Below, one piece after another: positions 35,470 through 48,232 of a DNA stretch of 64,000 bases. This DNA is from Chloranthus sessilifolius. Taxonomy: Eukaryota; Streptophyta; Magnoliopsida; Chloranthales; Chloranthaceae. The stretch lies in NCBI GenBank assembly GCA_021018995.1, contig CM037597.1, forward strand, positions 9,623,299-9,687,298. Reading direction: 5' to 3'. How positions within the stretch are numbered: the first letter of the stretch is position 1; each line of letters starts with the position of its first letter. Position numbers and translations under genes: made by a program. The notes beneath the pieces were generated by a model that did not search any database, had not been told where the DNA came from, and was given only the letters and a program-made list of their open reading frames with translations.

Positions 35470-36479
35470 ACCAAGGTTTTATGCTACATCCCTACAACCA
35501 CATTTGCCACCAGATTTTCATTGTCTCCCAAGAAATCGAATGGTGGTACCATCATCATTTGCTACAAACTTGTGATGTGTTCAAGGTATTTTAAATTTAA
35601 ATTTAATTTTTAATTTCCACATAAGGGTTGATGAAAGCTAAAACCAGAGACAAATTGAAAACAAGGAAGAAATCAACCTTTAATATAAAATAGTATTTCA
35701 TTTTTCAATTGTAATGACAATAATGAGGCTACAAACCCTTTTTATAAAACAACAGAGATTATTCTAGAAAAATGTTATTTCTATAGTGGAGCTTCTAACC
35801 AATAGATGATAAGGCTTGGTTATTGTGTGAAGTACTGACAAGAGTTTGTAGGGTTTTTATGATTTTATGCTTTTTTTCTAGGATCATTCTTGATGATAGG
35901 TTGTAATTCATTTTTATTTTTATTTTTTGTTTTTGGGGTTGATGTCTGGATACTTTTTGAGATTTTTTTAACATAATGGAGGATGGTCAATTTTAGTTTT
36001 TTCCTTGCTCTGCATGACTGAAGATCAAATCCAGGCTTCACTCTCTTCCTCTCTCGCTACAAGATCAGATCAAATCCAGGTTTCTCTCTCTTCCTCTCTC
36101 ACTATAAAGCCTTTGCTAAATCTCTTGTGAAAAAACCCCTAGCCAAAGCTCTCATAAAAAATCTCATTGCTCCACCGACTCTTCAAAATAGGTTCGCTTC
36201 TCCCCTTTTTCCTTTGTTTTAGTTTTTCTGATTTTTTTGGTTTTATAATTTTTGATTTTTGATTTTTGAATTTTTTGTTTTTTTTTTTCATTCGAAAAGG
36301 TAAGGTCACTGTCCACTGGATTACTGATATGTGACATCTAGCGCACCACAGTAAGTAATCAATTGGATCGATCAACAGGTAATTTGAGGTTTGAAAAAAA
36401 GTTTATTTCTTGAAGTATATTTTATATCACTTAGAACACACTGAATTAGAACAAAATAATGATTTGATGATTTGGTTAA
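35470..36479. other. Intergenic stretch with a short CT-rich duplication
   Basis: AGATCAAATCCAGG followed by CTCTCTTCCTCTCTC occurs twice in tandem (about 36024-36100). Nothing else is recognised. Confidence 0.5.
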
Positions 36480-36935
36480 CCAAAATATTAAGAAGGGATA
36501 ATGGTTTCCTAATGTTTAAATGATCTACCACCACTAAATTATAATTTTTTATCTCACACCATTGAGCTGTGGTTTCCTAATATGCCATGTGGCATCGATT
36601 TATGATCAATCTAAACGATTTAGGCGACAATCCGTCATAAAAAAATGTTTTAGGCAACCAATCAAGTCCATAAGAGGATGTGATCCATCTGAATCGCGAG
36701 TTTGAATATCAACTATTAAAACTAAGCACAATGGTTGATATTAGAGTGCACAGATCGGACGGTTAAAACCTCTAAAAAAAATATTTTTGGGCCCACGACC
36801 TTTCAACTTATGATCTATCACTTTCACGGTGTGGATTATCCACACCTTGATCCCATGAATGTTATACAATCATTTAAGCACCATGTTGGTGCTTAAATGA
36901 CGGTCAGGAGAGTCATGCCCTATTAAGACTCAATG
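36480..36935. repeat. Family C repeat, foldback-like
   Basis: The left part has GTTTAAATGATCTACCACCA and CTCACACCATTGA; the right part has CTATCACTTTCACGGTGTGG, ATTTAAGCACCATGTTGG and TAAATGACGGTCAGGAGAG. It resembles 20680-21045, 23860-24110 and 49446-50035. Confidence 0.5.
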
Positions 36936-37133
36936 ACTTTAATCTCAAATTTGTTATGCATGTAGAAGGATCCATGATAGCGGAGAGTATGTGGTGGATC
37001 TTATATCAATTCGAGTTCGTAATTTGCAGTTCGCTACATCCAAGCGAACCCCATTCGCTAGGTGTAAGATGAGTCTTGAATAATAATAAAATATTTTAAT
37101 AAACTTAAATTATTATGTGTAAATTTATTATTT

Positions 37134-37137
<4 letters not shown>

Positions 37138-37172
<35 letters not shown>
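37138..37172. repeat. (AT)n microsatellite
   Basis: Uninterrupted AT dinucleotide run just before the presumed LTR. Confidence 0.95.
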
Positions 37173-37176
<4 letters not shown>

Positions 37177-37205
37177 GTTCACTACTTGCAAAGATGTAGT
37201 GTTGA

Positions 37206-40200
37206 TGTTACGACCCGAAATTTTATCCCATCCTGAGGGCCTAGAATTCCTTGTTATGACCCACATGCATCCCAGATACATTAAGCGGACATATACATAG
37301 TCAAAGTTCTCACGCTAACATGGTTCCACAAAATTCATGAATCTAATAGTATAAAGAGGGAGAATCATGGCAGAAATAAATAATTAATAAATGTGATACT
37401 GAACCAATAAAATAACTACTAATCAAGGAAACTTTCACACATGCATGTGCGAAAATATCTGGAAGTCGACATATGTTTCAATGGTGAAGGAAAGCACTGG
37501 ATCTTCATCCAGTGCTCCTATAACTAGTCATTTAGTCATGATTTCACTAAGGGTCTCTTAGGATAGAACCTGATAAATGACGACGATACGAAATAACAAA
37601 ATAAATCATCTACACTGAAGATTTTTAATCTCTATATCAAAATTAGTGCTATCAATAATCGATACTAGGATCGTAATCGACACCGAGGTTCTCCTGGTGT
37701 CATGTAGTGTCGCCCTCTCAAAGCTCTTGGTACTCAGTGCCTACGGGGTCAACAAAGTTAGCATCACCAAGATAGGGATAACCAGTGTCCATTCTGTCGA
37801 TAAAATCACTTAAAAAGAGTAAATGCCATGATGACTGAGTTGCTAAACAACACGCAACTCAGTAGATACACCACCAATCCACCTTACACTACTTAGGGGT
37901 ATTGTGGGTACATCTCGTGAGTGATAATAATAATATGATAGTATATAAGAATAAAGAAATATCAGAATCATGTGTTACATCAAACTCATATCTTAACCTA
38001 CATGCAAGACCATGACTTAGAAACACTCAAATCCTAACGTTCCTCACCATACCTCATAAAAATAACATATCTTATTACAAAAATATATGTGTATGTACAT
38101 TGTATGAGTGTATATTTTTATTTTTATTTTCAAATACGACATGTGCTAGAGTCGCTGCTCGAGTCTATCATATGAGGGTCACCATAGTAGCATACCCCCA
38201 TAACATACCGCTTTCTATAACATAACATAGGATACTCATACTCATATACCCCATCAAGTCTCAAACAAACGCAACTTATAACATAACTCATATTGTCATC
38301 CGAGAGACTCATCTTGATTGTAAACATTGTGATCCTTACGGTGGTTATGTAAGGAACGACATGTACATAATTAGTTTCTTAATCTTATGTTGGCCTACAT
38401 ATTAATGTCTTATTATATCCATATCTTATCTTATCTTACATACTCTTTCTTATCATTTTCCTACAACTTGAATCTAGAGTGAGCCACGGCCCGATAAGCT
38501 TTACTAAACTATGCTTTTCAAATGACGGGTTTCGTAGTAACCTGAATGTACTTCATGTGGTAGCCTATACTATCATAGAGGTGTTGCATCCGTACATGGA
38601 TGCATACATTCCAAGTTTCATGTGACCGTGCAAGGAACCCTACCATAACTAAGGCCAAAAGGTCGAGTATCGCATCTTATTTGTTAACTTAATCTATCAT
38701 ATTTAAAACTTAAGGGTGATAGAGTCACCGTATATGTCATTGTATACGCTATTACACTAAATTCACTCATCCTGCTAGTCATGATGTCTCATACCACCAT
38801 GAGTTGTAAGGCATATGAATATTATGTAATCCTCGCTTTGATACCATATAATCCTCGCTTTGATACCATTTCAGCGAATCACCATATCTAAGTGTAGGCA
38901 TGATCTCACACACTCACACACATGACTTATCCTATTAATAAAGCACACTACATAATAATGATAAAAATATCTTATCTTACTAGTGAATTAATTTGAATTC
39001 AAGGTTATGTTATGTATATACATATAGGGTAGTTATTAGTGTCCATGAAATCGAGAACGTGAAGGTTAGAATTCGATTTCACGAGGGCATCAAATTTCTA
39101 AAGTTTTCATGCTACCGCGAAGATTGAGTTGAAGCGATAAAAATTGATATATAATATATTATAATCGGATAATTAAATGACAAAATATCACAATTCTAAA
39201 TTTATATCTATCATGTCCATCGATCGAAAACTTAATTTGATATAAGCATGCAATAGGAATTTTGGTCATAATACATCAGGGTAGAGTACTCGATACTCAG
39301 CCAAAAGACACTGATGCTTCAAAACCCTAGACTTCAAATCGGGTATGAAATTCAAGTCTAAAACATTGCGGGTCATTCGAGCGAGAACCAAAGTTGCTCA
39401 AGAGGCTCAGACAAGAGAATTTGACCTCTGAATGTGCACTGATCGCTCGAGCAACTTTTACCCGAAAAATTCCCTTCAGAATAGTGCACTAGTCGCTTGA
39501 GCCAGAACCATTGTTCGCTCGAGCGACTTACACTAGAAATTATACCTTTTCGTGTGATCTACCTAGCTCAAGCGGCAACCAAAGCCCGCTCGAGAGAGCC
39601 AAAATATGGGAGACACCTTGAAGCTAGATGACAAACGTCTGTTTTGTACAGATCCCAACTAGTTAGGGCCATACCCAACCTATTTAGGGTTGGTTTCTCG
39701 ACAAAATTAGGGCTTGAGTAGGGTTAGACCTCCCTATTAATTTTAGGTACCTTCCGATCGGTGATTTGCTGGCGGCGGTCCAACAAAAGGAAGATATTTA
39801 AACAATAATACTAGAATATAAATTTACAGTTTTAGTAGAAGGGTAAATCACTAACTATACAGATATATCAGATTTACAAATATTAGAGTTTAATTAATTT
39901 TAAACTTGTTGATGCGTGATTGAATGTACCCTACGCGACGGAATCTGAGAAGAATAGAAGGGATTAATGAGTACCACCTGTTGAAGCGTGAACAGTTGAT
40001 CTTGCGGTGGCTCAGGTTGAAGAGATCGATGCTCAAGTTTTCTTCTCCTTCTTTATGATTCGATCTTGTCGGTGGTTGAGTGAGAGATTTGAGGGAAGGC
40101 TATAGAGAGTTTTGGAAGAGAAAAATTTTGGTTGTAGAGAAAAGAGAGTTTTTAAGGTTTTATTTATAATGGTAGCAAAGTTTTAGGCTAACCCTAATTA

Positions 40201-40595
40201 GGACTTTTCGTAAAATATTCAATTTTTTCCATGCAAGAAGGCATTTATGCCTTAGTTAATAAGTTGTGAAAATGTTTCATTCCAGCGCTTTGTGTAGGTA
40301 CCGAAACAAATGATGTTTCTCTCCCAAAATTACGGTTATACCTCTTAACCTGTTTCATCTATTAAAACATGCGTAACTTTTAATATTCTTGTCGGAATTC
40401 GACAAATTATATATCATTGAAATAATATTGACGAACACTTCACAATGAGTCTAAAATCAACTAAGAAAAATGAACATAAGAAAATCAAAATTTTTCTATA
40501 AGAGGGTGGATTCCGGTGTGGAGTGCTAACACCGTGCACAATATGGTACATCATTTAACACCGTTAAAATAGTCAAAATGAGTCGGGTTGTTATA
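37206..40595 (+). mobile_element. Probable solo LTR of a Ty3/gypsy-like retrotransposon
   Basis: The left end TGTTACGACCCGAAATTTTA resembles the TGTTACGACCC-type start of large plant gypsy LTRs. The right end TCGGGTTGTTATA gives matching inverted ends (ACGACCCGA against TCGGGTTGT). Flanks GTTGA (37201-37205) and GCTGA (40596-40600) are a possible 5-bp target duplication with one mismatch. The 3390-bp interior has no coding domain, has repeated GCTCGAGCGA-like motifs at about 39375-39600, and a TATA-like TATTTATAAT near 40160 behind a CT/GA-rich tract. Length is at the upper end for plant LTRs. Alternatively it is another long terminal-inverted-repeat element. Confidence 0.5.
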
Positions 40596-40734
40596 GCTGA
40601 TTATTCGTATGATGCTTAGATGAGTAGAGGAGAGTTTCATTTATATTTTTTCTAAAAGCTCTTGCAAAATTAATGCTAGAATTTCTTTTTAATCGATCAG
40701 AAATTTGTCCTTCAAATTTTCTCTATAATGTCCA

Positions 40735-41110
40735 TGGATTAAATATCAGCCATATGCGATAAATATTGGCCAATATGCATTAGGTTAGGCCTCATCCGAT
40801 ATGGATATGCACCCCGATTTTGTTTATGGTCAAACATCAGGTTAAACAAGTCAAATATCAAATCATATAAGCCCATATCGAATCCTATTGGCTGATAGGT
40901 ATCAGATATGACTCGAACAAAATACTAAAAATGTCTTAATTTTTTTTTAATATTTATATATATATTTTAATTATTTTAAAAATAAAAAAGGTGTTTGAAC
41001 ATTGGCTGGTTTGGCCGATACGTAACTTATATATTGGATATGTATCGCTTTGGGACCCACCCGATATGTCGATATATATTGGATTTTAAATCCCAACAGC
41101 CCATATCCTA
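40735..41110. repeat. TATCGG/CCGATA-type repeat, copy 4 (diverged)
   Basis: AAATATTGGCCAATATGCAT, TCCGATATGGATATG, GGCCGATACGTAAC and ACCCGATATGTCGATAT show the same motif use as copies at 4625, 15025 and 18675, with more decay. Confidence 0.45.
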
Positions 41111-41234
41111 ATATGTATATATATATAAGACATTTAGTCTCTGATAATATATTTGTTACGCAGAAATTAGAAGTTATATATGAAGAAAAATGGTTGTTCA
41201 TATATTTATTTGTCAAAAAAAATTATTATACGCC

Positions 41235-41520
41235 ACGTTGGCTCTTGCACACTAGCTAAAAGAAAGAGTTGGTATTTTGAGGATCTATGAAATGTGGAAA
41301 CACCATCTAAGCCATCCAAATTAAAAGGTCATGATCTAAAGATCCTTAGTGCAAAAGATTGGCATGAAACACGATGTCTATCATTTGATTCAAAAGATTC
41401 AACCATCAAATTAGATGATGGCCTTTGACTGAGTTGAATAAGATCATGTTTCTTGCCAATCTTTTGGATCTAAGAACCACGCCTTACTTGAAAAGTTATG
41501 TATGGCAAGCATTGGGACAA
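41235..41520. mobile_element. Foldback MITE, family B-like
   Basis: AACACCATCTAAGCCATCC, GGTCATGATCTAAAGATCC and GCAAAAGATTGGCATGAAAC are mirrored by ATGTTTCTTGCCAATCTTTTGGATCTAAGAACC. The same arms occur at 49195-49445 and 58600-58960. Confidence 0.55.
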
Positions 41521-44016
41521 CCTAGATTATTTTGGGTGGTCTCGAGAGGAGGTTGAAGAATATTGGCCTATTTTAGGTATGCCTGCTTAGTAAATTTTTC
41601 TGGCATTTGGTCTAATGCCATTTTTTATATATTTTTTATTATTTAAGCTTGCGTAACATTTTGATTACTTTTATATATGAACTATTAGGAACAGAGGATT
41701 ATTATTATGCCTTTCTAATGGTTTTATTAGAGGAATGATCACACACTAATAAATCTATAGCACATTTTGTATTGTACATATTACAAATAGTTATTTATCT
41801 ATAAGAAAATATTTTTCTTGTGGGAGTATTATATACATGCGAATTTTACTGTCCCCAGGTGATCATCCGTTGAAATTTGGTAATTGATCTTACAAAAAAT
41901 TACTGTCACTGATAAAAAAATATCTTATAATCACTAAATTAGTTGATTATATTACCATTGCGAGCTTAGTTGATTGGTTTTGTATTTTATTAAAATGTTG
42001 CCCCAATATTTGTTTAATCCCTACATTGGACGTGAGTCATATTTTTTACCTGGTTTCACCTCAGGGTGTCTGTGTGTCTTTAATAAATATATAGTCAAGA
42101 TAAAGTATTCTACACTTGGGAACTTATATAATTTAGAGTGTTAGGTAGCTGTATGATAGAATAATTTGTATTTGTCCAAAATTTTGTAGAATCTTAAAAT
42201 TAGTGGAGTCTACAATGGCTTTCCAAGAGAATCTATAATAGTTATCGAGAAAGTTATAGAATCTTTAGACTTAGTATAGAATATGTGAAATTAGCTTTTG
42301 ACAAGACTGGATGGATTAAGGTGCCTCATAGCCATCCTGACTTAATAATACCGGTTGGGAGCTAGAATCGGCTTCTTTGGATTTTATTTAAACAATTATA
42401 TAAAATATAAATAATTTTTCAAAATTAAACAATTCAAGGATCGCAATTACTGATACAGTTGTTGTAGACTATGGGTTTGTTTTATTGAACGCAGTTATTG
42501 GTAGAGAACATAACATATTGCAGGGTTAAGTTCTTATTATGGTTTGATTCTGCTTCAGAGTTTAGGACTTTTGTAAAACGAAAATTTATTAGAGACTCAT
42601 CCACTGTTATTATTGTCTGTGATTGTGAAAGGATTTTGGTTGCAAGCCTTAGTTGTCTATAGAGAGAGAGAGGATAAATATATGGTGGATCCACGCATTT
42701 GAATAAGATAGAGTCCATGTGGCACCCATTCAAAAGATCGGGTGCCATGACAACTTGCTCAAGAATGATTAGGTCCATTTAAAAAAAAAGAGTGGTATCC
42801 ACTATCCAAAAAGTGGCCACAGGGAAAAAAAAATTACACTAGGATGTTTGTGGTGGTATCCAAACTTTGGTCAAGATTTTGACTACAAAAACTTTTTAAT
42901 TATTTTTCTAGATAGCATGGCACATGATCCCAAAATGGGAGATGTTTTAGGATCACTTGCCACGTGGCAAGTGATCTACCGTTCGAACCAGGCAGCCTCC
43001 ATGTGGCCCGATCCAGGGGATCGGGTGCATGACAGCTTGTCAAGGACGATTAGTTCCATTTAAAAAAAATTAAAAGGGTGGTATCCACAGTCCAAAATGG
43101 GGTCAAAGGGAAAAAAAAATCAATACACCAGGATGTTTGTGACAGTATCCAAACTTATGACCAAGATTTTGACCACAACAAACTTTTTTTTATGCCACAT
43201 GGCACATGATCGCAAAACGTGTATTGTTATGGAATCACGTGCCATGTAGAACGTGATATGAGATTTAAATGCATGGGTTCATCCCTCATATATCCCTAAC
43301 TTTATGAAAAAGATAAAGGTAGAAGACAAACTTGTATACTTTAGATTCCTCTTTTATTCTTTTGGGCTTTTCTTTCTATCACGTGAAGATAAAGCAACTC
43401 AAATAGCAAACCTATGTAAACTAATCAAATTAAAATGAATGTTAGTTGTGGTTATTATTTTTTGAGTTTTTATCCCTATGGACTGAAATTACATATTTGT
43501 GGATGAATAAATGTAACTAAGCATATTAAAAAAATATTAGACATAGCGCAATATATCAAGAAATTGGTAATGAAATGCAAAAAAATATTTGGCCCGCTGC
43601 TTATATTTTTATAGTGTCAACCTAGGTGCTTAACAAATATGTAATTTCCAATGCAGTCTTATTGTTATATGGCAGTGCCACCTTACACTTGTACCTTTTG
43701 CTTATTTGGCCTGATTCGCATGGAGCACACTGTGAGTTGACTCACTGCAACTGTTGATTTTCTTAAGTTGTTAAAGATGTCATTTTTTTTAGTTTCCTTT
43801 GTTCTATTTTCTTTGCATTTGTATGTAACTTATAATTTGATGCCGACTCATAGGAAGATAGACTCAATCACTGAATTTTTACTTATGCTATTTCAGGCTC
43901 ATGTACTTATATTATTTTATTTTCTAAGATACTCATATTAGTTAATAATTGAGATTGTACTCAAAATGCTACTTGTGTAGCTTGTTATATGATTTTAAGA
44001 TCGTCCCAATAGCTAC
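41521..44016. other. Intergenic stretch with a tandem duplication at about 42690-43275
   Basis: GATCGGGTGCCATGACAACTTG near 42738 and GATCGGGTGCATGACAGCTTG near 43020 each start a block continuing TTCCATTTAAAAAAAA, GTGGTATCCAC, GGATGTTTGTG and AAGATTTTGAC, a direct duplication with a period of about 282 bp. No gene is recognised elsewhere in this stretch. Confidence 0.6.
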
Positions 44017-44108
44017 CACTACGTGAAAAAGTCAAAAAAATTACTGCCTTAAACAGTGGTTTTTTGAAAAATCACTGTCTTTGACAGTGATTTTTTTATG
44101 TAAAATTT

Positions 44109-44111
<3 letters not shown>

Positions 44112-44168
<57 letters not shown>
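44112..44168. repeat. (AT)n and poly-T tract inside the CACTA left end
   Basis: A (TA)n run of about 40 bp followed by a run of T, next to the subterminal repeats. Confidence 0.9.
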
Positions 44169-45096
44169 AAATTACGTCAAAAATTTTTTATGCAAATTTT
44201 TTTAAAATAATATTTTTTTATGCTTCTTTTTAATGCAATTTTTTAATGCTTTTTTTAATGTTTTAAAAAAAATTATATAAAGAAAAAAAACTATTAATCT
44301 CATATTTAAATACATCCATTCAACTCAAATGCAAATCATTCAATGCCATTAATAAATAAAATAGATGCCCAATTCTTTTATTCAAACAAAATATTGCATC
44401 TCAACCTATGATCCAACCTTTCAAATCAACCAAATATTTTAAACTTTACATGCTCAATCCTTTTATTCAAACAAAAATAAAGAAGAAAAGAAAGAAAGTT
44501 AACAATCTAAGGATCCCATGACCTATTTTCATAATTAAAAAAAAAAAAAAGTGCTTCGCCTCTCTTGCCAAGTATCCCCGTCCTCTAGTGATCCGTTTAA
44601 GGTGAGCTTCAAATTGAAAAGTTTCGCCTGAAATAAAAAAGAGAACGTAATTAAATATTTATGATATTAAATAATTAAATTGAGATATTGATGATATTAA
44701 GCAATTAAACTGATAATACTCCCAAACACAGCCTAATTTTTTTGATTTCAGGCTGTGTCGCCTGAAATCAAAAGAATTCATGTAATGTTTGACTGAAGAG
44801 AAAAGGTTAAACAGGCTTGAACACAAAAATAAAATACCATGCATAATCACAGGTGATCTGATCTACCAACCAAAGATTGCTGGGAATCAAGTATTTAAAT
44901 ATCAGGTTTAGCCAAGGACTTGCCCCGGTCCAAAACCGAGTAAACTCGGTTTCAACTGGTCCAAGTTGTGCCCCTACAAACATGAACTTAGCTGAGACTT
45001 ATATCAAGTTGACTCAGTTTCAGTTTGAACCTAAACCTGGTCGATTCAACTGAGTTCTTAAACGTTGCTGGGAATACTCTTGGCTTCTCACAATAC

Positions 45097-45177
45097 CTGT
45101 TATTCGGTCATAAACATCAGCATCAGATTCTCCGTTAGGAAAGCAGTAAAAGAAACGGCCATAGCGACAAGGAGTCC
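45097..45177 (-). pseudogene. Captured exon of a phosphoglycerate mutase-like protein (AT74 family)
   Basis: The minus strand reads CRYGRFFYCFPNGESDADVY then DRITG, matching the conserved RYGRFFYRFPNGES.ADVYDR block of plant AT74-type phosphoglycerate mutase-like proteins. The exon is bounded by an AG (45179-45178) and a GT donor (45096-45095) that splits the Gly codon. One Arg of the family is Cys here, as expected from CG-to-TG decay. The upstream exon with the catalytic RHGE motif and the downstream exons are not found, so this is a single captured exon and not a working gene. It lies inside the CACTA element on the same strand as the S4 exons. Confidence 0.7.
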
Positions 45178-46437
45178 CTAGCACAATTTCTTAGCCACAA
45201 GACAAAAAAAAGGAAGGTACATATCTAGAAATTCATCCATAATAAATGTAGTTTGATGGCAAACGTAAAAGGTTCAACAACTATGTGGTAACAAGAACAG
45301 ACACAACTTTCTGGCTCCAACCAATGCAAAAGACAATAAACAAAAATAAGTCAAAGGTAGTTGATATCTCTGAAGAATCTCAACCTTTTTTGAATCAGTT
45401 GCAGCAAGTACTTCTTTTGCAGTAATGGGCATGAAAAATAGTATTAGTAGTTACACTCCAATAGGCAACATTACTTGTATGAGTAAATTAATAATATTGT
45501 ATACACAAAATCACTAAAACTATCTTTTGTTATCAGTGTATGATATCCAACAATAGATAGCAGGCAATCAGAACAACCAAGTAAACCAGGGTATGCATTA
45601 ATAAATAATTGACATTGCATAGAGGACATTTACCAAGAGGCTGTGTTACCGCCAAGCAAATGGGGTGAGGAGCTGTGTTACCAAATGTGAAAGCAGTTCT
45701 CTGTTAGAGACAAAAATGAAAAGAATATAATATGGACATGGGTGAGATTCTCTGTTGCAGCCAAATTGTTAAAAGGTTGGAATTCTTGAAAACAAGTGAG
45801 TGGATAAATGTCTCTACCCATGGAATTCGTGCATGTGGGCATCGATCGAAACCGTCGATCCAATTAATGCCCCCACCTCTAAGATGGGTTTCAATTCCCA
45901 TACTCGCCATCAAAAATGAAAAGATGGGTCACTTGTTTCAATTCTCATACTTCCCATCAAAAAAGAAAAAGATGGGTCACCACTTGGATGGTTTTTTTTT
46001 CCTTTTTTTTTTATCGATCTGATTAAATTTTCAACCTTGCGAGGGAGGTACCAAAGCTAGGCCCTTAGAGAGAAATCCATCACCGTGGCCCGGTCGAACT
46101 CACCAAAAGAGCAGATTCCCAACTGAATCAGTCTCGAAGTCCCCCGGGGGACCCACACGTTGGCCCAGGTCCTCAAATCTCTAGCAACTTCGCTAATCAA
46201 CCTCTTAGATGGGTTTTGATTCCCATACTTCCCATCAAAAAATAAAAAATGGGTCACCTCTGGGATGAGCCATATAAAAAAAATTGGACTGATTAGAAGG
46301 CATTTGATTACTAAGATGGTTAGGATCACTGAGTTTGTGAAATTTTTGGGTCATAGAGGATCCAAGAGGGTAGCCATTGGAGTATAAAGCTATATATATG
46401 CCAACCTTTTTTATACTATAAGAGAACTCTCTTCTCT

Positions 46438-46535
46438 TTTTTTTTTTTTTTTTCCTATAAGCTTATATTTATTGAACCAGAGACCTCATGGTTGCAATAT
46501 CGTGAACCTTCCAGTTGAGCCATAGGACCACCCCC
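46438..46535 (-). mobile_element. tRNA-derived SINE remnant
   Basis: On the minus strand, GGTGGTCCTATGGCTCAACTGG resembles a tRNA 5' end with A box (TGGCTCAACTGG), and GGTCTCTGGTTCAATA lies about 40 bases later as a B box. A run of about 17 A follows, seen as poly-T on the plus strand. This order of A box, B box and poly(A) marks a pol III-type retroposon. Confidence 0.55.
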
Positions 46536-46606
46536 TAGTAGAAGGAGGAATCGTTTACTTAGTGTACCTCTCTGCTTCGGAATCTCATTGCCGCTCCTAC
46601 TTTCCG

Positions 46607-46841
46607 CCATAAAATGGTGTAATTTTAACCTTTTTAGGACGCTCTCACCACCAACCTACAACACGCTTCATGCCCCTTCCTATAACTAAGCCCAACACCC
46701 TATAGACTGAAAATTAGACCACGGCCATAAAATGGTGTAATTTAAACCTTTTTAGGACGCTCTCGCCCCCAACCTACAACACGCTTCATGCCCCTTCCTA
46801 TAACTAAGCCCAACACCCTATAGACTGAAAACTAGACTACG
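46607..46841. repeat. Tandem duplication, 2 x 118 bp, nearly identical
   Basis: CCATAAAATGGTGTAATTT starts at 46607 and 46725. Both copies run through CCTTTTTAGGACGCTCTC and CCCAACACCCTATAGACTGA with only a handful of substitutions. It lies within the CACTA element. Confidence 0.92.
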
Positions 46842-47947
46842 GCCCCAAAGTATCTCCTTCTGTCATAAGGAAGGATACCGACAACATCTTGTATCAGACG
46901 ATTACTGTGAACTTGGTTCAAAGAGAAACAAACAAACAAGAGGATCAGCACATGGTTGCCTCCTTTTGCTGAAAGCCACAGTTGGACACTAATGCAAGGG
47001 ATTAGGCCTATAGCCCAATGGAAGGTGTTGACAATATTACAACCTCTAGGTTCCAGGTTTCATCTCACACCTAAAAAATGATTTTTGAGATCATGGGCGC
47101 AAATCACGGAACACATGATGGTTCCATTTTGGATGTTGTTTGACTTCATGGACTCAACGATGGAGATCATTTTTGTTTCATCTTTACAAAATAAATCTTG
47201 AGAACAGGGGTCAAACCATGGAACACATGATGATTCCACATGGCATACATCTCATAAAGTGACCCAAGTACCAAGAGCATCAGCGCTTGAATAAAGTACC
47301 TAATGACAACTCAAGTTTAAAAGGGGCAAGTGCCTTTAACAAAGTAGCTTGTACTATTTTATGGCCAGTCCTTGTAGACCCATTAATCATATATATAAGC
47401 AATGAGGGAAAGGGAAAGGGTCCTATGAACTCAAGTTAAGTTAACCTAACGGGCCTGAAACGGATTCACATACAGTCAGAAAAAGCATGCACCTATTCAA
47501 AGGCCTTGCTCGAATTGATCTATAAGGGATCGACATAATAATTGAGCTATTATTTAGGCTACTGGCGATCTGTGATGAGTCGTGAACAAGGGCACATCAA
47601 AGAACTCCCCGAAGCGAACAAGGCGCAAGCACATTTTGCCAACATGCTAATGAGTGGACTATTGTTAGCACATTTTTCTGAGTCAATTGAGAACCAAGTT
47701 TCGATGCATATCTCTTGGTCCGTGCCCTAGCTCATTAAGTACATAAGATAGCATATAAGAAAGTTTTAAAAATAAGAAGTGAACCAGCCTATATTTGCTT
47801 AGAAGTGATCTTTAGGACAAAGTTAGCAGTTAATAAGTTTAAGGAATTGGTTACTGGAAACATAACTATTTGCAAGTAAAATGGGCTTAGTATCTCTAGA
47901 TAAAATCAATTGATAAATAGTCAGTTTTGTTAACAATAATTTTAAAA

Positions 47948-48232
47948 GGTAGCTCTATTTGCACGTACAGAATCTCTAAGGGAACCAACGCCGAAATCCA
48001 TTGACTGCTTTGAATCAGACGATGGAGAATCATCTGGCATATCACGAGAACCACATTTGATCACTTTTTGGGATGTGTGCCACATGGAATCAAAATCTCA
48101 CGGTCTAACGGTGCACCCATGGTCAGATCCATTGGAAGATTAGGACGAAAAAATGATCTGCCTCATTCAAAGTACCATCGGTTTTCGCATTGGTGTTCTT
48201 TAGAGATTTGCTAGTTGCAAATAGAGCTACCC
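47948..48232. mobile_element. Mutator-like foldback MITE, family A, nested in the CACTA element
   Basis: The ends are GGTAGCTCTATTTGCAC at the left and GCAAATAGAGCTACC at the right. The flanks ATTTTAAAA and TTTTTAAAA are a 9-bp duplication with one mismatch. It is shorter than the copy at 16953 because the central part of the hairpin is deleted. Confidence 0.8.

Noticed and set aside
44550-45200. A complete AT74-type gene
   Set aside because: Only the one exon is found. The catalytic RHGE region and the later exons are missing on both sides.
45360-45435. Minus-strand open stretch ITAKEVLAATDSKKVEILQR near the AT74 exon
   Set aside because: It looked exon-like, but no family is recognised and the borders are not clear. 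It may be another captured piece but cannot be claimed.
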